A DNA stretch of 20,779 nucleotides from SG8-39 sp041558415 (GTDB taxonomy: Bacteria > Pseudomonadota > Gammaproteobacteria > Burkholderiales > SG8-39), in NCBI GenBank assembly GCA_041558415.1, contig JBFFEY010000054.1, forward strand, positions 1 through 20,779, written 5' to 3'. Shown here piece after piece: positions 13,137 to 20,760 of this stretch. The notes beneath the pieces were generated by a model that saw only the letters and a program-made list of their open reading frames with translations, was not told the DNA's origin and searched no databases. Each line of letters begins with the position of its first letter. Within the stretch, counting starts at the first letter, position 1. Both the position numbers and the translations under genes were made by a program.

Positions 13137-15449
13137 TCACTCGCCGAGGCGGTCGGGCCGGAAGCCGACGTCGCACACCCGTCCGCGCTGGGCGCGCTTG
13201 CCGGCGTAGTCCTTCAGCGCCTTCGCGTCCAGCACGGCGTGCTTGCGCGCGCGCTTGAGGCCTGACACGGCGAGCGATTTGCCGTCGCTGACTGCGAGCG
13301 CCGCGAGCGTGATCTTGTCGGGCAGCGCGATGATCTGTACGCCGACGCCGCCGTTCGGGCGCAGCGGCAGCTCGTCGAGCGGGAACAGCAGCAGGCGCGC
13401 GTCGGACGACAACGCCGCGAGGCTCAGTTTTGCCGCATCGCCGGCAAACGCGACCGGGGCGTTGGCGCGCGCGCCCTCGGCCAGGTTCATGAACTCCTTG
13501 CCCGCGCGCGTCTTGGTGACCAGGTCGCCCAGCTTGCAGAGGAATCCCTGGCCGGCGCTCGAGCTCATCACCAGCGCCCGCGCCGCGTCCTCCGGGGTCG
13601 ACACCGCCGCCATCCAGACGATGGCATCGCCGCCGGCGTGCACCAGCGTGTCGACCGGTGCGCCGTCGCCGCGCCCCGCCGGGACGTTTGCCGCGTCGAG
13701 CGTCCAGGTCTTGCCCGAGGCGCCGAGCAGGATCACCGCGTCGGTGGTCTTGCATTCAACGGTGGTCGCCAGCGCGTCGCCGTCCTTGAAGGCGAGTGTC
13801 GAAACGTCGATGCCGTGACCGTTGCGCGCGCGCAACCAGCCCTTCCTCGAGAGGATGACGGTGATCGGCTCCTCGAGCACCGCGCGTTCGATGGTGGCGC
13901 GCTCGGCCGGCTTGATCAGCGTGCGACGCGCGTCGCCGTAGTTCTTGGCGTCCTCGGCGAGCTCGGCGACGACGAGCTTTTTCAGCTCCTTGTCGCTGCC
14001 GAGAATCGTCTTGTAGCCCTTGCGCTCGGCTTCCAGCCGCTTGCGCTCTTCGTTCAGCTTCACGCCGTCGAGCTTGGTGAGCTGGCCGAGCCGCAGGTTG
14101 ACGATGTCCTCGGCCTGGCGCTCGCTGAACTTCCATTTGGCGCGCAGCTTCTCGCGCGCCTCGGCCTGGTCGTCGCAGGCGCGGATCAGCTTGATGATGT
14201 CCTCGATGCGGGCGTAGGCCAGCAGCCGGCCCATGACGATGTGCAGCCGCTCCTCGCACTTTTCCAGGCGGTGCTCGCTGCGGCGGCGCACCGTCTGCAC
14301 GCGAAACGCGCCCCACTCCTTGAGGATCTCGACGATGCCCTTGGTTTCCGGCAGGCCGTCGAGCCCCAGCCAGGTGAGGTTGATCGCGCTGCGCGTCTCG
14401 AGCGAGGTGTGCACGAGCAGCGCCGCCATGGTCTCCTCCGGGTTCTGCCGCGAGGAGCGCGGCTCGATCACCAGCCGCAGCTTCGACTTGCGGTCGGACT
14501 CGTCGCGCACCGTTTCGACCAGGTCGAGGATGAACTGGCGCAGGCGCTTCTGCTCCTGCGAGACCTCCTTCTTGCCGGTCGAGGGCCGCGGATTGACCAG
14601 CGCCTCGATCTCTTCGAGCACCTGGCGGCAGGACACGCCCTGCGGCAGCTCGTTGACCACGATGCGCCACTGCCCGCGCGCCAGCGGCTCGACCGTCCAG
14701 CGCGCGCGCAGCGCGATCGAACCGCGCCCGGTCTCGTAGGCCTGGCGCAACTCCTCGGCGGGCGAGATGACCTGTCCGCCGCCCGGAAAATCCGGCCCCG
14801 GCAGCCGCTCGAGGACGTCGTTAAGCGTGGCGCGCGGGTGGCGGATGACATGCGCCGCCGCGGCCGCGACCTCCCTCAGGTTGTGCGACGGAATGCGCGT
14901 CGAGAAACCGACCGGGATGCCGAAGGAGCCGTTCAGCAGGCCGAACGGCATGCGCGCCGGCAGCAGCTGCGGCTCGTCGAACTTGCCGTCGTAGTTCCTG
15001 ACGAAGTCGACCGTGCCCTCGCCGATCTCGGCGAGCATCAACGCCGCGTAGCGCGACAGCCGCGCCTCGGTGTAGCGGTAGGCCGCGGCCGCGTCGCCAT
15101 CGCGCGAGCCGAAGTTGCCCTGTCCCTCGATCAGCGGGTAGCGCATCGAGAACGGTTGCGCCAGGTGCACCATCGCGTCGTAGGTCGAGCTGTCGCCGTG
15201 CGGGTGGTACTTGCCGAGCACCTCGCCGACGTAGCGCGCGCACTTGGTGAACGCGTTCGCGCCGGTCTCGCCCATCGCGTACAGGATGCGGCGCTGCACC
15301 GGCTTGAGGCCGTCAGCAATCTCCGGCAGCGCGCGCGCCTTGACCGTCGACACGGCGTAACCGAGATAGGCCTGCGAGGCGTGCCGCTCGATCGGCGCGG
15401 CATCGTCGCCGTTGTCGGGCGCAAAGAGATCCAGCGTGTGGGTATCCAT
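13137..15449 (-). CDS. parC: DNA topoisomerase IV subunit A
   Basis: This 770-residue protein is the DNA-cleaving subunit of topoisomerase IV, which works with ParE to unlink daughter chromosomes. It starts with 'YLGYAVSTVKARALPEIADGLKPVQRRILYAM', then 'GKYHPHGDSSTYDAMVHLAQPFSMRYPLIEGQGNFGS'. The catalytic tyrosine is Tyr126 in 'AAYRYTEARLS' (E. coli Tyr120). The quinolone-contact positions are Ser87 and Asp91 (E. coli Ser80 and Glu84). A short beta-propeller-like C-terminal region follows ('ILSRKGWLRARNGHG', 'GFLCKLGDLVTKTRAGKEFMNL'), as expected for ParC rather than GyrA, whose C-terminal domain is longer and carries the GyrA-box. The ATG lies three bases after the stop codon of the 83-residue gene, so translation is probably coupled. 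Confidence 0.95.
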   Translation of the reverse strand: MDTHTLDLFAPDNGDDAAPIERHASQAYLGYAVSTVKARALPEIADGLKPVQRRILYAMGETGANAFTKCARYVGEVLGKYHPHGDSSTYDAMVHLAQPFSMRYPLIEGQGNFGSRDGDAAAAYRYTEARLSRYAALMLAEIGEGTVDFVRNYDGKFDEPQLLPARMPFGLLNGSFGIPVGFSTRIPSHNLREVAAAAAHVIRHPRATLNDVLERLPGPDFPGGGQVISPAEELRQAYETGRGSIALRARWTVEPLARGQWRIVVNELPQGVSCRQVLEEIEALVNPRPSTGKKEVSQEQKRLRQFILDLVETVRDESDRKSKLRLVIEPRSSRQNPEETMAALLVHTSLETRSAINLTWLGLDGLPETKGIVEILKEWGAFRVQTVRRRSEHRLEKCEERLHIVMGRLLAYARIEDIIKLIRACDDQAEAREKLRAKWKFSERQAEDIVNLRLGQLTKLDGVKLNEERKRLEAERKGYKTILGSDKELKKLVVAELAEDAKNYGDARRTLIKPAERATIERAVLEEPITVILSRKGWLRARNGHGIDVSTLAFKDGDALATTVECKTTDAVILLGASGKTWTLDAANVPAGRGDGAPVDTLVHAGGDAIVWMAAVSTPEDAARALVMSSSAGQGFLCKLGDLVTKTRAGKEFMNLAEGARANAPVAFAGDAAKLSLAALSSDARLLLFPLDELPLRPNGGVGVQIIALPDKITLAALAVSDGKSLAVSGLKRARKHAVLDAKALKDYAGKRAQRGRVCDVGFRPDRLGE

Positions 15450-15452
15450 CGT

Positions 15453-15704
15453 TCAGTCGAACAGCGGTAGTTGTTTGTCGGACAGCGCGACGGCGAGTTC
15501 CACCGCCGCCCTCGCCTTGTGCAGAGTCTCGGCGCGCCCCATCCTGCCCGCCGCCTCCCAACGGTAGCGGCCGTGCGCGCCGGCATGCCCGGCCTCGAGC
15601 GTCACGCGCCCGAGCTTCGCCTTACCCTGCCAATAGGCGTGGCCGCGGAAGGCGCGTTCCCAGTACGGCTTCGGCGCGCGTTTTGTTTTTCTTTTCTTCG
15701 GCAT
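15453..15704 (-). CDS. Small basic protein of unknown function between parE and parC
   Basis: This 83-residue protein starts with a very basic stretch (MPKKRKTKRAPKPYWERAF), passes through 'YWQGKAKLGRVTLE' and 'HGRYRWEAAGRMGRAETLHKARAAVELAV', and ends DKQLPLFD. I recognise no domain. The pattern of an aromatic/Gly-rich strand region followed by one helix could suit nucleic-acid binding, but that is a guess. It sits in the parE–parC operon, its stop three bases before the parC ATG, which supports it being real. No Shine-Dalgarno precedes its ATG: the inverted repeat at 15711-15794 ends only six bases upstream. A TTG two codons earlier is an alternative start. Confidence 0.6.
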   Translation of the reverse strand: MPKKRKTKRAPKPYWERAFRGHAYWQGKAKLGRVTLEAGHAGAHGRYRWEAAGRMGRAETLHKARAAVELAVALSDKQLPLFD

Positions 15705-15710
15705 GGCCAA

Positions 15711-15794
15711 GGGGTCAGACCCTTGTGGATAACTTCCACGAGGTCGACGATATGCGGGGCGGGCTGTTGAAGTTATCCACAAGGGTCTGACCCC
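15711..15794. repeat. Perfect 26-bp inverted repeat with paired DnaA boxes
   Basis: The arm at 15711-15736 is exactly the reverse complement of 15769-15794, with a 32-bp spacer. Each arm begins at its outer end with GGGGTCAGACCCT and contains a consensus DnaA box, TGTGGATAA at 15724-15732 and TTATCCACA at 15773-15781, in opposite orientation. The element fills almost the whole gap between the parE stop codon and the small gene's start codon. A near-identical arm start lies at 20761-20779, so it belongs to a dispersed family. In RNA it would form a long stable hairpin inside the operon transcript. Confidence 0.85.
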
Positions 15795-15802
15795 GATGTC
15801 GT

Positions 15803-17779
15803 TCAAACATCGGCCTCGACCGTCTTCCAGTGCTCGCGCATCCAGTTGCGCCGGCCCTCGGCCTCGCCCGCGTCCATCAGCAGCTCGAAGGTTTCGCGCG
15901 CCTTCTTGATGCGCGCGGCGTCGAGCTGCATGCGCACCAGGCGCCGGGTGTCCGGGTTCATGGTCGTTTCCCACAGCTGCTCCGGGCTCATCTCGCCGAG
16001 GCCCTTGAAGCGCGAGATCTCCCAGCTGCCCTCGCGCACCTTCTCCTTCTTCAGCTGCTCGAGCACTTCCTCCAGCTCGTCGTCGTCGAGGCAGTAAAGC
16101 CTGCGCGCAGGCTTGCCCTTGCCCTGCCCCGGCACCTCGACCTTGTAGAGCGGCGGCTGCGCGACGTAGAGATGCCCGGTCTCGACCAGCTTCGGGCAGT
16201 GCGTGAAGAAAAACGTCAGCAGCAGCGCCTGGATGTGACCGCCGTCGACGTCGGCATCGGTCATGATGACCACCTTGCCGTAGCGCAGCCCGGACAGGTC
16301 GGCGGAATCACCCGCACCGTGCGGGTCGACGCCGATCGCCGTGGCGATCGCCTGCAGCTCCTTGTTGGCGAGCACCGTGCGGCTGTCCTTCGACATCGAG
16401 TTGAGCACCTTGCCGCGCAGCGGCAGGACCGCCTGCGACTCCTTGTCGCGCGCCTCCTTCGCCGAGCCGCCCGCCGAGTCGCCCTCCACCAGGAACAGCT
16501 CGTTGCGCGCCACCTCGCCCGAGGCGCAGTCGACCAGCTTGCCGGGCAGCGTCGCGATGCCGCTCGATTTCTTGCGCTCGACCTTCTTGCCGCGCGACAG
16601 CCGGTTCATGGCCTGCTCGATGGCGAGCTCGACGATCTTCTTGCCGTCGTCGGGATGCTGGTTGAGCCACAGCTCGAAGGCGTCCTGCACGCAGGCTTCG
16701 AGCAGCCTGGCGGCGTGACGCGTGGTGAGCTTCTCCTTGGTCTGGCCGTGGAACTGGGTGCGCACGATGCGCGCCGAGAGCGTGAAGCAGGCCCGGCTCC
16801 AGACGTCGTCGGCGATCAGCTTGACGCCCTTCTGCGCCAGGCCGCGGGTTTCCATGAACGCGACCACCGCGTCGAAGATGCCGGCGCGAAAGCCCGCCTC
16901 GTGCGTGCCGCCCGAGCGCGTCGGAATGAGGTTGACGTGCGAATCGGCGAAGGTCTCGCCCTCGCTCACCCAGCCGAGCGCCCAGGCGGCGCCCTCGCCG
17001 GCCTCGATCTCGCTGAATTCGGCTGCCGCCTTGTCGTCGAAAGTGCGCTCGCCGGCAAACAGCGGGGCGACCAGCTCGCGCCCGGCCAGCATGAACTCGA
17101 AGTACTGCGCCATGCCGCGCTCGTACTTCCAGGTCTTGTCCTGCTTGCCTTCCACGCGAAGGACGGTCGTCAGGCCCGGCAACAGGTAGGCCTTCGAGCG
17201 AATGAGATGCTCGAGTTCGGCCATCGGAATGCTCGCCGAGTCGAAGTACTTGGGATCGGGCCACAGGCGCACCACGGTGCCGGTGGCGCGCTTGTCCTTG
17301 GCAGGCTCGCTCTTGAGCTTCTGCTTGAGCTCGCCACCCTCGAAGGCGAGGCTGTGCTTGCGGCCGTCGCGGAACACGGTCACCTCGAGGCGCCTGGACA
17401 GCGCGTTGGAGACCGCGACGCCGACGCCGTGCAGGCCGCCGGAGATGTGGTACACGCCCTCGCCGGACTTGGCGAACTTGCCGCCGGCATGCAGCATCGA
17501 GAACGCCACCTCGACCGCGGGTTTCTTCTCCACCGGGTGCATGTCGACCGGAATGCCGCGGCCCTCGTCGGCCACCTCGACCGAGCCGTCCTTGTGAAGT
17601 GTCACACTGATGCGCTTGCCGTAGCCCGCGAGCGCCTCGTCGATGGCGTTGTCGATCACTTCCTGCACGATGTGCAGCGGGTGCACCGTATGGGTGTACA
17701 TGCCCGGCATGCGGCGCACGGGCTCGAGCCCCTTGAGGGCCTGGATTGCGGATGCGTCGTAGACCTGCCGTCGTGCCAT
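15803..17779 (-). CDS. parE: DNA topoisomerase IV subunit B
   Basis: This 658-residue ATPase subunit of topoisomerase IV has a GHKL ATP site ('HIVQEVIDNAIDEAL', 36-50; 'DEGRGIP', 71-77; 'HISGGLHGVGVAVSNALS', 111-128). A transducer domain follows with 'DDVWSRACFTLSARIVRTQFHGQTKEKL', closer to ParE than to GyrB. The Toprim domain has 'EGDSAGGSA' (432-440) and 'TDADVDGGHI' (507-516), and near the end is 'SRFKGLGEMSPEQLWETTM'. It powers strand passage with ParC. Start: the ATG at 17777-17779 begins MARRQVYDAS, after AGGACGG; a longer frame to 17815 is open but unlikely. It leads the minus-strand run parE – small gene – parC. Confidence 0.95.
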   Translation of the reverse strand: MARRQVYDASAIQALKGLEPVRRMPGMYTHTVHPLHIVQEVIDNAIDEALAGYGKRISVTLHKDGSVEVADEGRGIPVDMHPVEKKPAVEVAFSMLHAGGKFAKSGEGVYHISGGLHGVGVAVSNALSRRLEVTVFRDGRKHSLAFEGGELKQKLKSEPAKDKRATGTVVRLWPDPKYFDSASIPMAELEHLIRSKAYLLPGLTTVLRVEGKQDKTWKYERGMAQYFEFMLAGRELVAPLFAGERTFDDKAAAEFSEIEAGEGAAWALGWVSEGETFADSHVNLIPTRSGGTHEAGFRAGIFDAVVAFMETRGLAQKGVKLIADDVWSRACFTLSARIVRTQFHGQTKEKLTTRHAARLLEACVQDAFELWLNQHPDDGKKIVELAIEQAMNRLSRGKKVERKKSSGIATLPGKLVDCASGEVARNELFLVEGDSAGGSAKEARDKESQAVLPLRGKVLNSMSKDSRTVLANKELQAIATAIGVDPHGAGDSADLSGLRYGKVVIMTDADVDGGHIQALLLTFFFTHCPKLVETGHLYVAQPPLYKVEVPGQGKGKPARRLYCLDDDELEEVLEQLKKEKVREGSWEISRFKGLGEMSPEQLWETTMNPDTRRLVRMQLDAARIKKARETFELLMDAGEAEGRRNWMREHWKTVEADV

Positions 17780-17849
17780 GACCGTCCTGCGCTGGCGAGT
17801 TGCCGAAAAACCCAAATGCTAGTGCCCTGACGGGCCCGAAACGCTACAT

Positions 17850-17855
17850 ATTGTA
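17850..17855 (-). promoter_or_regulatory. Candidate -10 element for parE
   Basis: TACAAT on the minus strand (five of six matches) would place the transcript start about 64 nt before the parE ATG. No convincing -35 is seen. A 12-bp palindrome GCCCGGCCGGGC (17865-17876) lies just upstream, between parE and the divergent oxidoreductase gene, and could be an operator or simply GC-rich sequence. Confidence 0.35.
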
Positions 17856-17895
17856 GTCGCACCCGCCCGGCCGGGCACTCGGGTAGGCTCGCCCC

Positions 17896-19284
17896 ATGAA
17901 TCACGAGATCCTCTTTGCGCCCCACGCCGGCCGCCGCCTGCGCGCCGGCATCGTCGGCGCGGGCGCGTTCGGTGCCTCGTTCATCTACCGCTCGGCGCGC
18001 GCCCCGGGGCTTTCGGTCGAGGCCGTCGCCGACCCCGACACGGCGCGCGCCCTGGCCGCCGCGCGCCGCGCCGGCATCGCAGCGGCACAGGTCTGCGGCG
18101 ACCGCGCCGCGGCACTCGACGCGCACGCGCGTGGCGCCTGCGTCATCGTCGAGGACGTCGAACTGCTCGTGCAGCTGCCGCTCGACTTCGTCGTCGAAGC
18201 CACCGGCCATCCCGAGGCCGCCGCGCGCAGCGCGCTCGCCGCGCTGGCCGCCGGCCGCCACGTCGCCATGGTGAGCAAGGAAGCGGACGTCGTCGCCGGC
18301 CCCGTGCTGCAGGCGAAGGCCAACGCCGCGGGTCTTGTCTACACGCCGGTCGACGGCGATCAGCCGAGCCTGATGGTGGCGCTCGTCAGCTGGGCACGCA
18401 TGCTCGGGCTCGAGGTCGTCTGCGCCGGCAAGTCTGGCGAGTACGACTGTGTGCTCGACGCGGCAGCCGGCACGGTGACCAGCACCGCCACCGGCGAGGC
18501 GCTTCCCGCGCCCGACTTCGCGCGGCTCTGGTCGTCCCCGCCCGAACGGCTCGCGGGCTGCGTCGCGGCGCGCGCCGCCCAGCTGCCGCAGTTGCCGCGC
18601 GCGACGGTGCCCGATTACTGCGAACTCGCGATCGTGGCGAATGCCACCGGCCTCGCCCCCGACACGCCGGCGCTGCACGCGCCGATCGCGCGCACCCTCG
18701 AGCTGCCCGAGCTGTTTCGCCCGCGTGCGGCCGGCGGACTGCTTGCCGGCGAGGGCCGCGTCGACATGTTCGTCTGCCTGCGCCGAGCGGACGAGCTGTC
18801 CTTCGCCGGCGGCGTGTTCGTCGTGGTGCGCTGCGACGATGCGCCGACCTGGCAGGTGCTGAAAGACAAGGGCATTCCGGTAAGCGCCGACGGCGCCACC
18901 GCGCTGCTGCACAACCCGGTGCACCTGCTCGGCATCGAAGCGCCGATGTCGCTGCTCAGCGCCGCGCTGCTGCATGCGCCCGCCGCGGCGCTGCAGCCGC
19001 GCTGCGACCTCGTCGCGCGTGCGAATCGCCATCTCGCTGCCGGCACGCGGCTCGCCATCGGCACGCGCCACGCGATCGACGGCCTCATGCCCGAGCTCGC
19101 CGGCGCGGCACCGCTCGCCGACGCGGGCGCGCTGCCGTATTACCTGGCGGCGGGCTGCCGCTTGCGCGTCGACGTGGCCGCCGGCGCCGCGATCACGCGC
19201 GCCATGGTCGAGGTACCGGAGGACGCCGTGCTCTGGCAACTGCGCGCCGAACAGGACGCGCACTTCTTCGGCGCCGGACGATGA
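17896..19284 (+). CDS. Homoserine-dehydrogenase-like NAD(P) oxidoreductase with C-terminal SAF domain
   Basis: This 462-residue protein has an N-terminal Rossmann fold ('RAGIVGAGAFGASFI', GxGxxG at 21-26), then 'DFVVEATGHPEAAARSALAALAAGRHVAMVSKEADVVAG', the pattern of homoserine-dehydrogenase-type NAD(P) domains. A middle catalytic-like region contains 'YTPVDGDQPSLMVALVSWARMLGLEVVCAGK'. A C-terminal SAF-like domain (about 413-450, 'YYLAAGCRLRVDVAAGAAITRAMVEVP') follows. The combination corresponds to COG4091, whose substrates are mostly unknown. True homoserine dehydrogenase instead carries an ACT domain, so threonine biosynthesis is unlikely. The amidohydrolase gene follows six bases later, implying a shared pathway. 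TAGGCT six bases before the ATG may be a -10 for a leaderless transcript. Confidence 0.78.
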   Translation: MNHEILFAPHAGRRLRAGIVGAGAFGASFIYRSARAPGLSVEAVADPDTARALAAARRAGIAAAQVCGDRAAALDAHARGACVIVEDVELLVQLPLDFVVEATGHPEAAARSALAALAAGRHVAMVSKEADVVAGPVLQAKANAAGLVYTPVDGDQPSLMVALVSWARMLGLEVVCAGKSGEYDCVLDAAAGTVTSTATGEALPAPDFARLWSSPPERLAGCVAARAAQLPQLPRATVPDYCELAIVANATGLAPDTPALHAPIARTLELPELFRPRAAGGLLAGEGRVDMFVCLRRADELSFAGGVFVVVRCDDAPTWQVLKDKGIPVSADGATALLHNPVHLLGIEAPMSLLSAALLHAPAAALQPRCDLVARANRHLAAGTRLAIGTRHAIDGLMPELAGAAPLADAGALPYYLAAGCRLRVDVAAGAAITRAMVEVPEDAVLWQLRAEQDAHFFGAGR

Positions 19285-19290
19285 GCGACG

Positions 19291-20205
19291 ATGAGTGACA
19301 TGCAGACGATCCCGATCGTCGACGCGCACCACCACCTCTGGGATCTCGACCAGGGTCCGTTGCATTACCCCTGGCTGCAGGATCCGGAGCCGCACGCCTT
19401 TTTCCTCGGCGACTCTCGCGCGCTCAGGCGCAGCTACCTGCCCGAGGATTACCGGCGCGACGCGGCACATCACCGGGTCGTCAAGACGGTGCACGTCGAG
19501 GCCGAGTGCGCGCGCAGCCAGCAGGTCGAGGAAACGCGCTGGCTCACCGAGATCAACGCCCGGCACGGCATGCCGGACGCGATCGTTGCGCACGCCTGGT
19601 TCCACACGCCGGAGGCCGAGGCGATTCTCGCGCGGCACGCCGAGTACCCCCTGGTGCGCGGCATCCGCTCCAAGCCGGTGACCGCGAATGCGCCCGGCGA
19701 TGCGCGGCCCGACGGTCCGGGCTCGATGCAGGACCTCAATTGGATCGCCGGCTACCGCCTGCTCGCCAAGTTCGGCTTTTCCTGGGACCTGCGCGTGCCG
19801 GCCTGGCACCTCGCGGAAGCGGCGGCGGTGGTGCGCGCCAATCCCGACATCCCGGTGGTGCTCAACCACAGCGGCTTTCCCTGGGATCGCAGCGCGGAAG
19901 GTCTCGAGCTGTGGCGCCGCGGCATGCGCGCGCTCGCCGACAGCGCGCACTGCTATTGCAAGCTGTCCTGTCTGTGCCTGCCCGCCGGCGCCTGGGACTA
20001 CGCAGACAACCGCCGCATCGTGCTCGAGACGATCGAGCTGTTCGGCGTCGAACGCTGCATGTTCGCGTCGAACTTTCCGGTCGACGGCCTGCGCGTGTCG
20101 TTCGCGCAGATGTTCGACGACTTCAAGCGCATGACCGCCGATTTCACGGCGGCCGAGCGCCTGCTGCTGTTCCACGACAACGCCGCGCGCTTCTACCGCC
20201 TGTAG
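19291..20205 (+). CDS. Amidohydrolase family 2 protein (COG3618-like lactonase/hydrolase)
   Basis: This 304-residue TIM-barrel hydrolase starts with 'IPIVDAHHHLWDLDQGPLHYPWL', the strand-1 HxH metal motif (His13-His15). It continues with 'YRRDAAHHRVVKTVHVEAE', 'VRGIRS', a strand-6 histidine in 'VVLNHSGFPWDRS', and the strand-8 aspartate in 'RCMFASNFPVDGLR'. This order is that of COG3618, which includes L-fuconolactonase, L-rhamnono-lactonase and 2-pyrone-4,6-dicarboxylate lactonase. Opening of a sugar-acid or aromatic-derived lactone is therefore likely, but the substrate is not fixed by the motifs. No signal peptide is present. ATG at 19291 and 19300 are both possible starts. It is six bases downstream of the SAF oxidoreductase gene. 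Confidence 0.85.
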   Translation: MSDMQTIPIVDAHHHLWDLDQGPLHYPWLQDPEPHAFFLGDSRALRRSYLPEDYRRDAAHHRVVKTVHVEAECARSQQVEETRWLTEINARHGMPDAIVAHAWFHTPEAEAILARHAEYPLVRGIRSKPVTANAPGDARPDGPGSMQDLNWIAGYRLLAKFGFSWDLRVPAWHLAEAAAVVRANPDIPVVLNHSGFPWDRSAEGLELWRRGMRALADSAHCYCKLSCLCLPAGAWDYADNRRIVLETIELFGVERCMFASNFPVDGLRVSFAQMFDDFKRMTADFTAAERLLLFHDNAARFYRL

Positions 20206-20223
20206 CGGCACGCAGAACGCGCA

Positions 20224-20240
20224 CGACAGCGCCGCTGTCG
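20224..20240. other. 7-bp perfect inverted repeat between two plus-strand genes
   Basis: CGACAGC (20224-20230) and GCTGTCG (20234-20240) are separated by GCC, 18 bp after the amidohydrolase stop codon and 13 bp upstream of the -10 candidate of the next gene. There is no T-tract. It could be a weak terminator, or an operator over the -35 region of the DUF4124 gene. Confidence 0.4.
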
Positions 20241-20253
20241 AATAGTCAGCCGT

Positions 20254-20259
20254 TACAAT
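20254..20259 (+). promoter_or_regulatory. Candidate -10 element for the DUF4124 gene
   Basis: TACAAT matches the -10 consensus at five of six positions and would start a transcript about 15 nt before the ATG at 20281, leaving room for the GAGGAG ribosome site. The -35 region is poor and is occupied by the inverted repeat at 20224-20240. Confidence 0.4.
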
Positions 20260-20280
20260 CGCGTGCAGAGGAGCGCAGCC

Positions 20281-20760
20281 ATGAACATCACCGCAAAGAC
20301 GATCCTGACCGCGGCCGCGGTCTGCCTGGGATTCGCCGGCCCGGCGCAGGCACAAGCGCTGAAGAAATACGTCACCCCCGACGGCAAGACCGTCTATTCG
20401 GACCGGCCGATTCCCGGCGCGAAAGAGGTCGGCGAGGTCGCGCCGCCGCCCAAGGTCACGCCCGCCGACCGCTCGGCGGCCAAGTCATCGGCGCAACGCG
20501 ACGCGAAGGACGTCAAGTCCGCCGAGCAGCGCATCGAGGAGCGCAAGGCATCGCGCGAGCGCATTGCCGCCGCGGAAGCCAAGCTCGAGGCCGCCAAGCG
20601 TGCGCTCGCGGAGGGCAAGGAACCTCTGCCCGGCGAGCGCAGGGGCACTGCCGGCGGGCAGTCCCGCCTGAGCGACGCGTACTGGCAGCGGCAGAAGGCG
20701 AATCAGCAGGCTGTCGAGAACGCGCAGAGAGCGCTCGATGCGGCGCGCGCAGCGCAGTGA
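20281..20760 (+). CDS. Secreted DUF4124 domain-containing protein
   Basis: This 159-residue protein has a Sec signal peptide (MNITAKTILTAAAVCLGFAGPAQAQA, likely cut after an Ala-Gln-Ala near residues 24-26). It is followed at once by the short DUF4124 pattern 'LKKYVTPDGKTVYSDRPIPGAKEV' (about 27-50). The rest (about 65-159) is Ala/Lys/Glu/Arg-rich with heptad-like spacing and probably forms a long helix or coiled coil. DUF4124 proteins are common periplasmic or envelope proteins of Proteobacteria without a settled function. Start: ATG at 20281 with GAGGAG eight bases upstream. The stop codon directly abuts the repeat copy at the window end. Confidence 0.85.
   Translation: MNITAKTILTAAAVCLGFAGPAQAQALKKYVTPDGKTVYSDRPIPGAKEVGEVAPPPKVTPADRSAAKSSAQRDAKDVKSAEQRIEERKASRERIAAAEAKLEAAKRALAEGKEPLPGERRGTAGGQSRLSDAYWQRQKANQQAVENAQRALDAARAAQ

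Noticed and set aside
13387..15449. Quinolone-resistance substitution in parC
   Set aside because: Ser87 is the wild-type residue at the E. coli Ser80 position, and Asp91 at the Glu84 position is a conservative residue also found in type IIA relatives. Neither alone signals acquired resistance.
15711..15794. Chromosomal replication origin
   Set aside because: There are only two DnaA boxes, no AT-rich unwinding region, and no dnaA, dnaN or gidA genes nearby. A second partial copy exists at the window end, which fits a dispersed repeat better.
17896..19284. Homoserine dehydrogenase of threonine biosynthesis
   Set aside because: The C-terminal domain is SAF-like, with no ACT domain, and the downstream partner is an amidohydrolase rather than thrC or thrB.
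17656..20355. An 899-codon open frame on the minus strand across the SAF oxidoreductase and amidohydrolase genes
   Set aside because: Its translation is Arg/His/Val/Gly-rich without domains and mirrors the GC-ending codons of the plus-strand genes. Similar antisense frames at 3417-5468 (-), 2278-3525 (-), 13638-15470 (+), 15830-17830 (+) and 6697-8040 (-) are rejected on the same grounds.
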